From Oryzias latipes (Eukaryota > Chordata > Actinopteri > Beloniformes > Adrianichthyidae): 64,000 bases of DNA. The stretch is from contig NC_019867.2 in NCBI RefSeq assembly GCF_002234675.1, positions 28,137,166 through 28,201,165 on the forward strand. Direction: 5' to 3'. This document shows positions 23,001 to 35,000 of the stretch, in pieces. The notes beneath the pieces were generated by a model. It was not told the origin of the DNA and did no database searches. It worked only from the letters and a program-made list of their open reading frames with translations. The position numbers and the translations under genes are program-made. How positions within the stretch are numbered: the stretch's first letter is position 1; every line of letters starts with the position of its first letter.

Positions 23001-26000
23001 TAGTTGTCATAGCAACTGGATTTAAATTTCCAATTTGAAAAATTTGGCAAGATTTTAAGTCCAGTCCACAATGCAACTTTAATATAAACTTCACATGGAT
23101 GAATGAGAACCTTCACTGACCTTAGAATAATTGTAAAAGGTAAATATCCACGCTCATCTTCTGATTCTACATTTACATTTACTACATTTTCGTCGCCCTA
23201 GACAACATGCTTTTAAGCGACCACTTCCAACGAAAAGTCTATGTAAATGCAAGTAAATGCACGTTTTGGGCTTCTGCGTTCAAAACTCCTGTGTTCACAT
23301 GTGACTACACACATTTTAGGACAGTTTTTGGGCTCTAGGAACAAAACGTCCATAGAACGCACATTGAAAATAAACCAGGTTGAATTTTGACCAATCAGGG
23401 AATTGGATTTGGTAGTAATGAAAAGTTGCATCCCATAGCGCCGAGAAAGGAAAAACCTCACAAGATTAGCACCGCTTTGACATTTCGCATAAAGGCTCTT
23501 CCAATTATAGGTACAGTAGATGCAATAGTATCTGTTAGTGACAGTCCGGTGTGAACACCATGCTAAACACTCAGGAATGGGCATTCGGCACATGCCTGAT
23601 GTGAAAGTAGCATGGCTGGTATTTAAAGCCCTTTTACACTCTTTTCTTTTTAATCGATTTACACACTGATAGAGGAGTTGCCATGCCACCCAACGTAACC
23701 CTCATTAAGGTAAGGGTTCAGGGTTTTGTCCAAAGACACTTCCACATGAGACAATTGAAGCCAGGAATAAACCTGGGAGATGACTATTCCAAGCCACAGC
23801 CACCCACTGTCTCGCTGTAATCAACAAGCTAACGAAACAAAAGCTTCTGATGAGTTCAGAGGTGCATGTGAGTGTCTCACCTGAGTTCATCTACCACTCT
23901 GACCAGGAGATGGAAAGTGTTTTTAGCCGCCTCCCCGTTTCCAGGCTCCTCTTCCTGACAAAGGTGATTGTATGTGCTTCAAGTTAAGAGTTCATAGCAA
24001 TTCATTCAGACTGAAACTGTAGTTTCAAAATGCAAAAACAAACACAAGTTCTCAGATTGGTGTGTAAAGTAACAGAAGAGTGTGAGTCACTGCTTAAGGA
24101 TATCTGTGCTGCAGTTTGCGGATGACTTTGTCAGGACTGATGAAGCTTCGGTATGTGCAGAGGAAGGCCTCGCAAAACAGCTCGTCCTCTGAAAACACAT
24201 ATATGTTTAGAAGCATTTTATCAGGTTATTATGGGCTGGTCACAGAAAAAAAGTCCAGGATCGATCTTCAAGGAGCTGTTTTTTCCTTACTGCCCTCAGA
24301 ATTCTGACCCGTTCTGTTTGTTCATAGTTCTGTTCTTGCATAACCATTTCAGTCTTACAAGAAACTACAGTGCTTTGCAAATCACACTTCCTTCACCCTC
24401 TTCACACACACAGCTCCTTGCTGCAATGCAAGGCACCAAACAGGCCCCAGGAAGCTGTGCGGGCAGCGTCTTGCCCAAGGACACAAATAGGCAGACAGAA
24501 CGAAATTACAAACCTGCACATCAGAAGTTGACTGCAGAGGTAGAGCCAGTTGGTGCTGATCAAGGCCAAATTTTGTATAAATTTAGAAGTGGAGACTTGA
24601 ACTTGAGACATAAGCTGTTTCCCCATCTACCAATAAATTATAGCCTGGGACTATCTAGTGACCTGGATTTTAAAAACAATTCGGACACCACGCTCACTTC
24701 CTTTTTTTTTTTAAATGCTAAAAATGACACCATTGATTTCTCTTAGTAAAATCCTTATAAATATGAACATTTCATGAAGACTATTTATGAATCCACTGGG
24801 TTCTGATGATGAAAAGTTGGATAAATTATTGAGGGGGGAAAAAAAGAAAATTATTTAAATGCATTTTTTTCTGACGTAATGCATTGTTGTCTATATTTCC
24901 CAATCTAGTGAGCATCAATGCACACTTGTTTTTTGCAGAGACTTGTGGGAAATTATCAGGCCACTGGACTTGTAGATTTGGACAGCTCTACAAAATAGTG
25001 TAGCCTATGCCCTATAAAGTGGACTAAGGAATTTGGACACAAACTTAAACTTGTTCTCCACCATTATTTGAGACTTGATTTCCAACCCAACCTCAACAAC
25101 TTAAGTCTTGGGACTCCAGAGATGTTAAGTTCTTCTTGTTGAATTTTACCAAAGGACACGCCTGTCAGAGCTAATAAAGCTATTTCTTTCTAGTATTTCC
25201 CATTCCACCGACAAACTGGACTGTTTGAAAGCACCAAAGCCAGATTTGTGACACTACTCTGTCTGTAGCTCCACATTCTCTCTGCTGGGTGCCAGTAATA
25301 ATGTTTGTGTTGGTTCAAAAGCAGCTTTTTTTTCTCCAAGCAGAAAAAGTTCCAACTGATGGTACCAGGACTTTTTTAGTCATTCATTCATATTCTTCTG
25401 TTTATCCTTTTCGGGGAGAACATGCAGGACTGTTTAAACGGTGTATTTCCCTGATATTGTGGAGTAGAGGTCATTAGGGGTGTAGGAAAGTATTAAAAAT
25501 GATTGTATTGTTTAATTCAGAAACAAAGTCTTTTATAATTTGACTTTTGACCATGATTGACCCCTTTATGCCTGATGTTGTTTCCAATGATATACCATTA
25601 ATGTACATCTTCAGTGTTCAATGCATGAGGGGAACCGAGCAGTATATCTGGACCTAAGCTTCCTTCTGTCTTCTGACCCTGTTTGACTGCTGCAAGCGTC
25701 GCCTGTATTTTGACCATGCTGTCTCTCCTCTGATGGACTTATGCCTGTTATCGACTCTTGCCTGCCTGACCCTGATTTAGCTTTGTGGACTTTTAACTGA
25801 GCTAATAAACCTGCTTCACTCAGATCCAGCCATCTGCCTATTATTGTTAAAGAGACTGGATTTCTGAGACACTGGCATTTGCTCTTTGTGGGTGCCGCTT
25901 GCAGCGCAGACTCTTCCTGGAAGGGGCTGTTCCTCACTTATCTTTGTCACAATGTGAGGAACAACTTGTTTTTGTGGATTGGAAGAGGGTTTTTTTGTGG

Positions 26001-29000
26001 TTTTCTTTGCATGATATAGGTCCTTTAATGAAACATTGCAAATTTGCAACATGCAGCAAAAGGACGTTAAAGTTCATGCACAACATTACAGAAATATATT
26101 TAAGTCTGCTTCTTGTGTTCTTAATGTCTGCATGATCTTTCATTTACAATCTAGCTAAACAATGATAGTCTTCGGTAAAAACCCTGAGATAGTGGTAATT
26201 TGTTGTTGTAACTGACCGCTGCTGCTGAGCTCTGAGGCATAGACCAACAATATTTCAGGAGAGGCAGCCTTCACCTCTGGTCCATCTTCATCCTGAAGAG
26301 GTGGAAAATACAGTCAGGCCACAACAAGGTTTATAAAACAAGAGAAATACAAAAAGGGTTCAAATTTACCTCAGTTTTCATTGTGATCCTACAGTAGATC
26401 TTTTCCTGGTTGGTCAGGAGCATCTCCTCCACCTGTTCTCCCTCACTGCTCTGGGGGCGGAGCTCAATCTCCTGCATTACACTTTCTTTACTGTAAAGCA
26501 AAGAGAAGGTTTGAGGCTCTGAGCATCAACAACTCCAGTGTTGTAGCCTAGCTAAGGATAATTAGATCTGTGTGGGTGTTTGTACACGCGTGAAGCATCT
26601 CACATGTGTCTGCTCCTATTGTCGTCACTCTCTGTATCAGAAGAATCCTGGAAATGAAAACATAGACGTGATCGATACATGTGGCCAAAGAGCATGAGCG
26701 CACAGAACATGTTGCTTTACCCCCTGCTGCTTCTTCTTTGGTGGTAGTGCAGGAGCAGGGAGGGGTTGGACTTGGGGTGTAAAGTCATTGCACAGCTGTT
26801 GGGTAGTGTCCATGTCTGGCTGCCTGCTGTTGTGTCTCTGATAGAACATGGCCGCAGAGTCATCGTTGTACGGTAGACAGAGCTGCAGGTACTGATGGAC
26901 TGAAAGCACAAAAAGACACATAGATGAATAGATGACTTCTTAAAATAAATGAAACTACACCAGCTTTGTCTCTATACTCACTATGATGTTTCTTTTCAGG
27001 AAGGGGCGGAGGTGTCTTGGTGGAGGACAGAGGTGAAGACTCAAGCTCCTCAGGACCTGGAACAGGGTTACAGGGTGTGCAGTCAAATCCAGAAGAGAAC
27101 CAAGGACCAAAGACAGAAGCAGATTAGAAGAACTAACAGGTGTTTTCTCACCTGTGCTGCTCTGATGCCTCTTTTCTGGAAGGGCGGGACACAAAGTAGC
27201 CAGAGGAAGATTGGGAAGTTGCTCAGAGAGGGACAGGTCCGTGTGGAGAAACTCGTAATCAGGGTCGTCATCTGAAGTCAAGACAGTGAAGGTCAAGGCC
27301 TGGTTTGAGCTATAGACTGAATCAGACACCTGAACCCACTACAGTCAAAACTCAATTTCAGTGTTTGAGAAGCTCCAACGTGGATATGTTAAATTTAACA
27401 CTTAAACTCTCTAAATTCCCCATGGATGAGTGTAAGACGGCTTTAGCTATGAGGAACAGCCTGACTGGAATGATGAGGCTGTCCTCACATCTAGCTCTTA
27501 GTGCAGGGGTCCCCAAATCCAGGCCTCGAGGGCCGGTGTCCTACATGTTTTCCCATCAACATGCCATTAAAGCTCCTTATTGGCCAAACACACCTGATCA
27601 AGGTAATCAGCAGCAAATAAGGCAGGGTTTCTGGAAAACCAGCAGGACACCGGCCCTCGAGGCCTGGATTTGGGGACCCCTGTCTTAGTGTCTTCTTGTG
27701 AGTGTGAAGATGTGTGTGAAAGGCAGTCCAGCAGGGGGAACCTATGAGCAACATCTTGAAGCAGACAGGAAGTTGGAGCAGGAAATGACCTCACTCCTCC
27801 CCTGCTGCTAACATGTAGGTCTTTTTGTGTGCCTGTGAGTGAGTGTGTGTTACCACAGTAAGTTCCACACACCAGAGTTTGCAGAGGAAGAGAGGCGTTT
27901 CAGGCAGCTGTCATCCTGCAACACATGTCAGATCAGAGCTGATTATCATCATGGCCTCTGGATTTTGTTTTCGTTGTTAAACGATGCTTCTATTTTCTTC
28001 TCTTGTTTCTGTTTTGTACAATGATTTCGACATTACCTCAATGTTTTGCTTTATAGACTGCAAAAACAGGATTCCTTAAAATAAGCTGAAAATTCTTAAA
28101 ATTTGAAGAACTTTCTTCAAATAAGAAAAAAAAAATGCCAGGGGGGTAAGAACTGAGAATTCTTCTTTAAGAAAAACATTTAGGCTACTAAGAAATGTTT
28201 TCTCAAACTAAAATTATTTTGGTATAGAAAAACCTTTGTATTCAATTCGTTTTAGTGAAGGGCAGAAAACAAGACAATTTTTCTTGAAATAAGAGTCTTC
28301 TTACTTTCTAAAGATTGTGTTTATGCAGAGTATTAAACAACTGTGCTCAAGCAAGTGCACCATTTGTTATGAACATGTTTCTGTTGAATTCATAAGCCTT
28401 AAGCTTCGTCCACAGCGCCATCGGCAACGCATAAGCAACCACCTCTAACGAAAAGTCTATGTAAACATGTGTAGACGCGCGTTTCAAGCTTCTGCGTTTA
28501 AATTCGTCATGCTAACAAGTCGCCACACACGTTTCCACTACAGTTTTTGGGCTCTATACAAAATGCGAGTCAAACCATTTGAACTTTGACCAATCAGGGA
28601 CTCGGATTTTGTAGAGGCGCATGGATGGCGTCCCTTTCAGTTCACGGAAGGGCCAACCGTTTGAAAATTGATGAAGGACAAATTAATAATTGTGGTTTTG
28701 CTCCTAGTGGGAATTCTATGACACCAAGTCTTTCATATATCGGAATGGAGCTGTGAAATAAAAAGCCTGAAGCCAGATTTATACATTTCCCACCAAACCT
28801 CTTCTAACTGTAAGAGGCAGACATACGGTTTTAGTCCGTTCTTAAATGCGTGTCACATGCCCGGCGTGAACGTAGCATTATTGGGCATGTTTTGCCTTTT
28901 TGAGCGTTTTTGAAAAGGGCGGGCTTTGAGCCTTAGCTATCTTAAAATTTGAAGATCGTGGAGCCAATACCCTGGTTCCAAAGTAGCTCAGCAGAAACCA

Positions 29001-32000
29001 GTGAGTCATGTGACCACTTGTTTTGTCCAAATCTTTTAATACTTATCAGACTGATGTATTTGCAGACCAGTTTAAGAATAAGTCTGTTGGATAGGCCACA
29101 CTTCCTAACCCTGATCACTTGTGTGCCTAAATGTAAATCAATGACCTTATCAAATTTGTCTCATTTGTCAAGAAAAGTACTTTTTACAAAAAGAGTAATG
29201 AAGGTTCCCAAAATTAAACTGAGGACAGGCTGATGGAAACTCACGGCACCCAAACTGTGAGCAAAAATTAACTTCTATCTAAAAATGTGCTGATCTGTCA
29301 CACTCACAAAGAGGGCAATAAATACATCTTTAATGAAAATTTTCCATTTCTGAATAATCACAGTATAATCCCCAAAAAAGTTAAGCTTAATCAAACCCCA
29401 GTCTATGAAAATGTTTAAATATAAATAGAAGGTTTCCTGTCAATGTGGTGTTTTTTTTGTTGCTTCAAGTTACTATTTTCCACATCTGGGATGTTAAAGT
29501 AGCTTTCCAACATTCTTCTATCTTTGCAGAACCATTTCCTTGTGCTGCTTCCTCAAAAGTATAAATAGGTGCAGTAATTGCAGCAGACGGCCCATATTGA
29601 CAGGATCTGCCAATCTTCTCCATTTTACAAATCTGATGACTCTCATAATCGTGTACTATACATTCACAGGCATCCTTTCAGGTAATGTCATGACAGATTG
29701 CTCATTGGTCAATGAGAGAACCGATGAGTCAGAAGATTTTTACAAAACAACTGTGGTTTTTCTGTGCGCTGGGAAAGAGAAAACAACAAAAAGTTTTACA
29801 TCGATACATAGAAATTTAATTTATGTTTTACCTTTATCACTCATTTAACATTTTAACAAACCCATTGCATTTTACTTTTAAAAACATTTGATAATAATCA
29901 CAATCACATTACCTTTAAATGTTTCTAGAATTTTGAATTTTAAAAACGTTTGTATACATTGTTTTGATTTTGGCTGCACCTCCAAAGCCGAATGCACCAC
30001 TCCACCTGCCTGTAAAAAGAGATTTTGGCCTCTCTCAGTCAGTGCTGTTCACTGCAAAAGCAGGCCATCTGGAAATAAGTCAAAAATTCTTACATTTTGA
30101 AAAAATTACTTTGCGTAAGCAAAAGAACAAATCTGCCAATTGGGTATGAAAAATGGTCTTACTAATCTCATTTTAAGAAAAGTTTTCTACTCACTAAGGT
30201 TCTTGATATGACTTTTTTTTCCTGTAATACAGAAAATGAAACATTTTCATTGTCTTAGGATTCAGTGTTTGCAGTGGCACTGTTCCTACGCGATCTGGAC
30301 GGATCTCTTTTAACTCATTGGCCTGAGGAGCATCATTTGGGTCTGCTGAACCCTGAAGGACGTCCAACTCAAACCGACTTTCGAGTCACCTTTGTGGAAA
30401 GAATCTTTCAGCCTGCAAACACTAGCTTCACTGTTGTGAAGAGGATAAGAAACCTCCATGTTTTTGCTCTAACATACGTGCTGCTCCAAGTCAGTCTTCT
30501 TTGCCGTCCATTTTTTATGTCTTAATTTCAAGCCAAGTTTTTAATGTACTTCACTTTTGTTGCAATTTTATGTACTTTTTACGTACTGTGTGCATTTATT
30601 TTGATTCTGTAATTGTACAGGCTTTTGGGTTTACGTAAAATGATGCTAAAAACTGAGAGTGTGTTGTGCAGGTGATCATACCAAGTCCTGGTCTGCGTGT
30701 TTGGCTTTTCTGTTATTATTTTTATGCTATCGCCGTGTGTTTTGTTTCTTCCTCATGGCTGAACTCTATGTTTATTGTAGTGTCCAGAGTATTAAGATCA
30801 GAATATTTCATGACTTAATAGACACTGACTTTAAAATGTTATATGTGGTTTAGTTTAATACTGCATTTCTTTTTGTTTGCTTATCTTTAGTTCTTCCTCT
30901 TAGAATCTGTTTTGTTTTTTTATTACATCAACCTGCTATAGGGGACCGCAGATGGAAATTAGCTAATAGCTCAAATCTGGCATATTTACATTGGTTGTTA
31001 ATGTTCAGGGATATGTCCCTGTCTTTATAAATAAATTTTCAAATGTTAAGATGACCAATGAGTTCCTGTGTCCTTGTTTTTTTTCTTTTATTGTCCCACA
31101 TATCTTTTCCACAGTGTGAGCCTGCATTGTGTTGGTGCTGTTCTGGTCGTGCTTGTTTCAGGTTTTTCTAGAGAAGCTCCTCATTACAGCTCAGAGAGGA
31201 TTGTGAAGCTTTCTTATTGTCTCTAGATGTTGTTTTTTTTGTGGGGGATTTTGAAACAGCCCTTAAAACAAAGATTATGCCATCTACTGTGAGGTTAGTG
31301 TTGTTTTTGGTTTTTTTGTGACTTGTCCTTTTGAGGTTTTTTCTGAGCAATCTGCAGTGTGAAGACAGCTGAGGTTTTAGTAAATGGTGTGAAAATAGGA
31401 TTTCATCTTTTTCAGCTGTTGTGGGTTTGGGTTCTTGCAGTTGTTCGAAGGTTCTGTTTCTCCAAATATTGTTTTTATCAAACAGATAATTAAATCAGAT
31501 ACAGAATTGCAGAATTTCTTGAAAAGAAATATAAAAATCCAACAAAAACATGGCAAAATAAGTTAAGTTAAAAAAATAAAATAAAATATTAAAAATCTTA
31601 TTTCATAGTTTTACCTCATGCTTCTACATAGATTTACTCCCTGCTCCGCTCCATTCTCATGCATCTACTTGCAGACAAATAGATCCGTGTTTGTCTTTGT
31701 TTTCCTTGTCTGAGCTGGCATCTGTACAGCTGGATAGCTCCAATTCAGATGTCAAAGTATGGGAATGGGGTCAAAGTAATTCAGCTGTGTCCGCTCTGAT
31801 AATTGCTGCGATACAATGAAAAAAGCGCTGAAGTAAAACCAGATTTTGTACCTGCTCCAATGCTGCATCAGTCTCTCGTCTCATTGGTGCCACTACAGCT
31901 ACCCTGCATGGAGATGGGCAAGGCACTGTCGGTGTTTGACGCTTTTTAGGCGGGAGAGCTGGTGGACTATGGAAGACAAAAAATACACAAAACTGAGTTT

Positions 32001-35000
32001 TTTCTGTTTAAAAAAAAAGGCATTGAGATATATCCAAGCTAAGCACTAAAGCTTCTCTTAAAACACTCAGGAGCATTTTTTTTCTTTTGTTATAAAATAC
32101 CTCTAAAGACCTCTGTAGAATCTAAAGCAGATAAATATGTCACATTGCTCTATAAAAAAAAGCTCAGTCTTACATTATTTGCAGTTTCACAACCTGAATT
32201 AGGTGAAATTTTGTTTTCATGTCAGCAGCTGGTAAACAGATCATCATTCACAAGGCTGCTGACGAAACAAGCTCTAAAAAGAAATGCTGATAATGACCGA
32301 AACCTTCTGTTGTTTTCTGTCTATTTTCTTCTCTCCCACTTCTTCTTGTGCTTCTTCAGTTGCAACAGTTTTAGAGGCAGGAAATTGTGGCCGTTGTGAT
32401 GTGTTCTTCTTTCTGTTTCACATGTTGTTCTGTGCGTGGTCACATTTATTCTCATAATTCTCCTAAGGATGTTTTTGTCTGACAGTAAATCCCAAAGAAG
32501 ATCATAAATGGGTCAGACTGAAACCTGGTCTAAAACCAGACTTTTTTGGGGGCCAGACTGGTCAAAGTTGATGTGGAAAACCTTGGCTGACCCAACTTTT
32601 AAACCAGACTGGCCCAGAGAATTCTTTATTGGATGGACTAGAGTGGTCAAACTGACTCAGAGCAGTTTAGAGACACTGATAGTGGCCATCTCTGTAGCAG
32701 AATTATACAAACTCAGACAAATCAAGCTGATTGATCTACACATCCCACAATAACATTTATATTACACCTCTCAGCTCAGTTAGTCAAAAAAACTCACCTC
32801 TGTAGTTCTGGTGTAACTGCATGGAGGACAGGCATGGGTGGTTTAGGAGGAGCTAAAGCAAGATGCTCCTCCTCCTTTCTTATTTTCATTTTAGATATCC
32901 CATCATGCTCTGCAGGATTCTTGCAGGTCAACTTGAGGTCTGATTTGTCCTTATCATCCAGCCATTTTGATTCGGATTGGACTGGGGAGATTGGGGCAGA
33001 ACCTTCTAATCTTACTGTAGCCAATTTGACCAGTTCCTAGAAATTGCACAGAGGTTAAATACCAACATAGCAGAAGACATGAATAATGTTCAAGAAGGAC
33101 ATCATTAAATCACATCTTTAACTCATCAAAGGTTATGATTGTGTTGGAGTACACAGTGGGGTTGCATATGTAGGTTCTTATATTATTAATGACAGTATTC
33201 CTATTTTCCAAAGCAACAAGACTTATGGGAGAACAGAAGGTTGAATATAAAACAAAACACTGAAACACCATTTATAAACATAACAAAAAGAAGATAAAAC
33301 ACCTCAATAGGGCAGCACCATTGACTGTATATGAGAACTGGACTGAGTGAATGTGACGTCACCCATAGAAAATGACTAGCTTCCGGTTCTAACCAAATGA
33401 AATCAATTCAGTTGCCATTGTTTTGCGATACAGATCCATGTTGGAGCCAGACAACATGTTACAGAAATCAAATTCATAGGGGTTATCAATGACAGACTAA
33501 ATTGAAAGCAACACATCAGACACATACAAACTAAAGTCTCAAAAAGTATTTCAATCATCTAAACTTATATTAGAATACAACAGTAGATATTTATTGTACT
33601 GCTCCTTAATATTACCATATTTCACCTACTGTATAGAAATTTGGGGGTATAATTATAAAAGTTCACTACATCCTCTCTTTTCACTTCAAAAACGAGCCGT
33701 CAGAATTGTACATACAGCCGGTTATCTTGATCATACAAGTAATTTATTTGATCAATCTAGACTTTTTAAACTGTATGACCTTGTGGATTTTTACACTGCG
33801 CAACTTTTATACAGAGTCAGTGGAAAATCGTTACCATTCAACTTCCAAAAACAGTTCTTAGAAAATGAAGGAGGAAGAAACTGAGGGGATGTAGGAACTT
33901 CAAGATCCAACTTATAAGAATCACAAAGAAAAGTTTCTGTGTGTCGGTGTGTGGCACTAAGCTTTGGAATGGGTTAAGTAATGAGCTCAAACAATGTTCA
34001 AATAAAAAATATAAAAAAATAAAATAAAAAAAGGGTGTAAAGAAACTCTGATTTCACAATATGAAGATGAGACGAGTTAAGGATCAACAGATGTTTAAAT
34101 AATTCCAAATACATGTATGAACTTGATTGTGGTGAAATAATCAAAGCTCTTTGAATTACAATCAATGAGTATTAAACTGTAATATGCAATAATGAGTATT
34201 GAAATGTTTAAATTACAATTAATAAGCTATTGATTTTCTTTACTTGATCTGCAATATGTAGCAATAATTACTGGTTTATTGTGGTAATGTGTTCTAATAA
34301 TAATCAACGTCCAACGCGGGGGTCACCACATGCTTTTATTAAGGCATCTGATTGTTTATCTTCTTCCTCTTTCGGCTTTTCCCATCAGGGGTCGCCACAG
34401 CGAACAAGTCGCATGGTAAACTTGGCAATGTTTTACGCTGGATGCCCTTCCTGACGCAACCTTCTCAAAGCAACCGGCCTCAGGACCGGCACAGACGTAG
34501 AGAAGGGAACAGGGAGCCGCCCGGATTTGAACCCTGGTTTCACGGACGGAAGGCGCCGCAAACAAGCATGAGCTAAACCGGCTCCCCAAGGCATCTGATT
34601 TTTTATAATTTAAATAATTTGCACTACAAAAAACACATTTCATAAAATAATTTGATTTGCACGAATGTGTTTTAAAAAAGGTAGCAGAACCAGAAGGGTT
34701 ATTTTGACGAATGGAATGACTGAGTAATAGCGGTTTCTCTATTGAAGTCAGTGTTAATTTGGCTTCTTGGAGCCAGCAGGTACTTCCTGTTTGTAACGCC
34801 AGGGGGGAGGTGTCACACAGTCCAGTTGTCATATACAGTCACAAGGGCAGCAATATGAAGTAAACAGCTCGTACGCTTGCTAATTGTTTGTGCTTTCTGC
34901 TGTCAGTGTCATCTCAACAAGGTTGGAAGTAATCATTTACCCTCACCTTTACACTGTCCAGCACAGCCCTGATCACAGTGGTAACACTCTCTGTGGAGTC

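Larger units (their letters stand above)
33323..34840. mobile_element. MITE (GACTGTATATGA termini) interrupted by later insertions
   Basis: Left end GACTGTATATGAGAACTGGA (33323) and right end TCCAGTTGTCATATACAGTC (to 34840) are inverted repeats. The left 140 bases and right 110 bases match, in inverse, the uninterrupted copy at 39774-40309. Between them are a LINE fragment (33590-34035) and a SINE-like repeat (34355-34590), which explains the 1.5 kb span. It lies in a rapgef1 intron. Confidence 0.7.

Noticed and set aside
23213..23689. 158-residue minus-strand frame
   Set aside because: It falls within a dispersed repeat copy; the other copies are not open in the same frame.
24153..24746. 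197-residue plus-strand frame
   Set aside because: It runs antisense over a rapgef1 exon (24104-24188) and on into a SINE-like repeat. Its sequence is unlike any protein I know.
30265..30525. 86-residue plus-strand frame in a rapgef1 intron
   Set aside because: The first part looks somewhat protein-like, but no family, splice context or conservation can be shown from this window.
34356..34832. 158-residue minus-strand frame
   Set aside because: It overlaps a SINE-like repeat and a MITE end with no protein homology.
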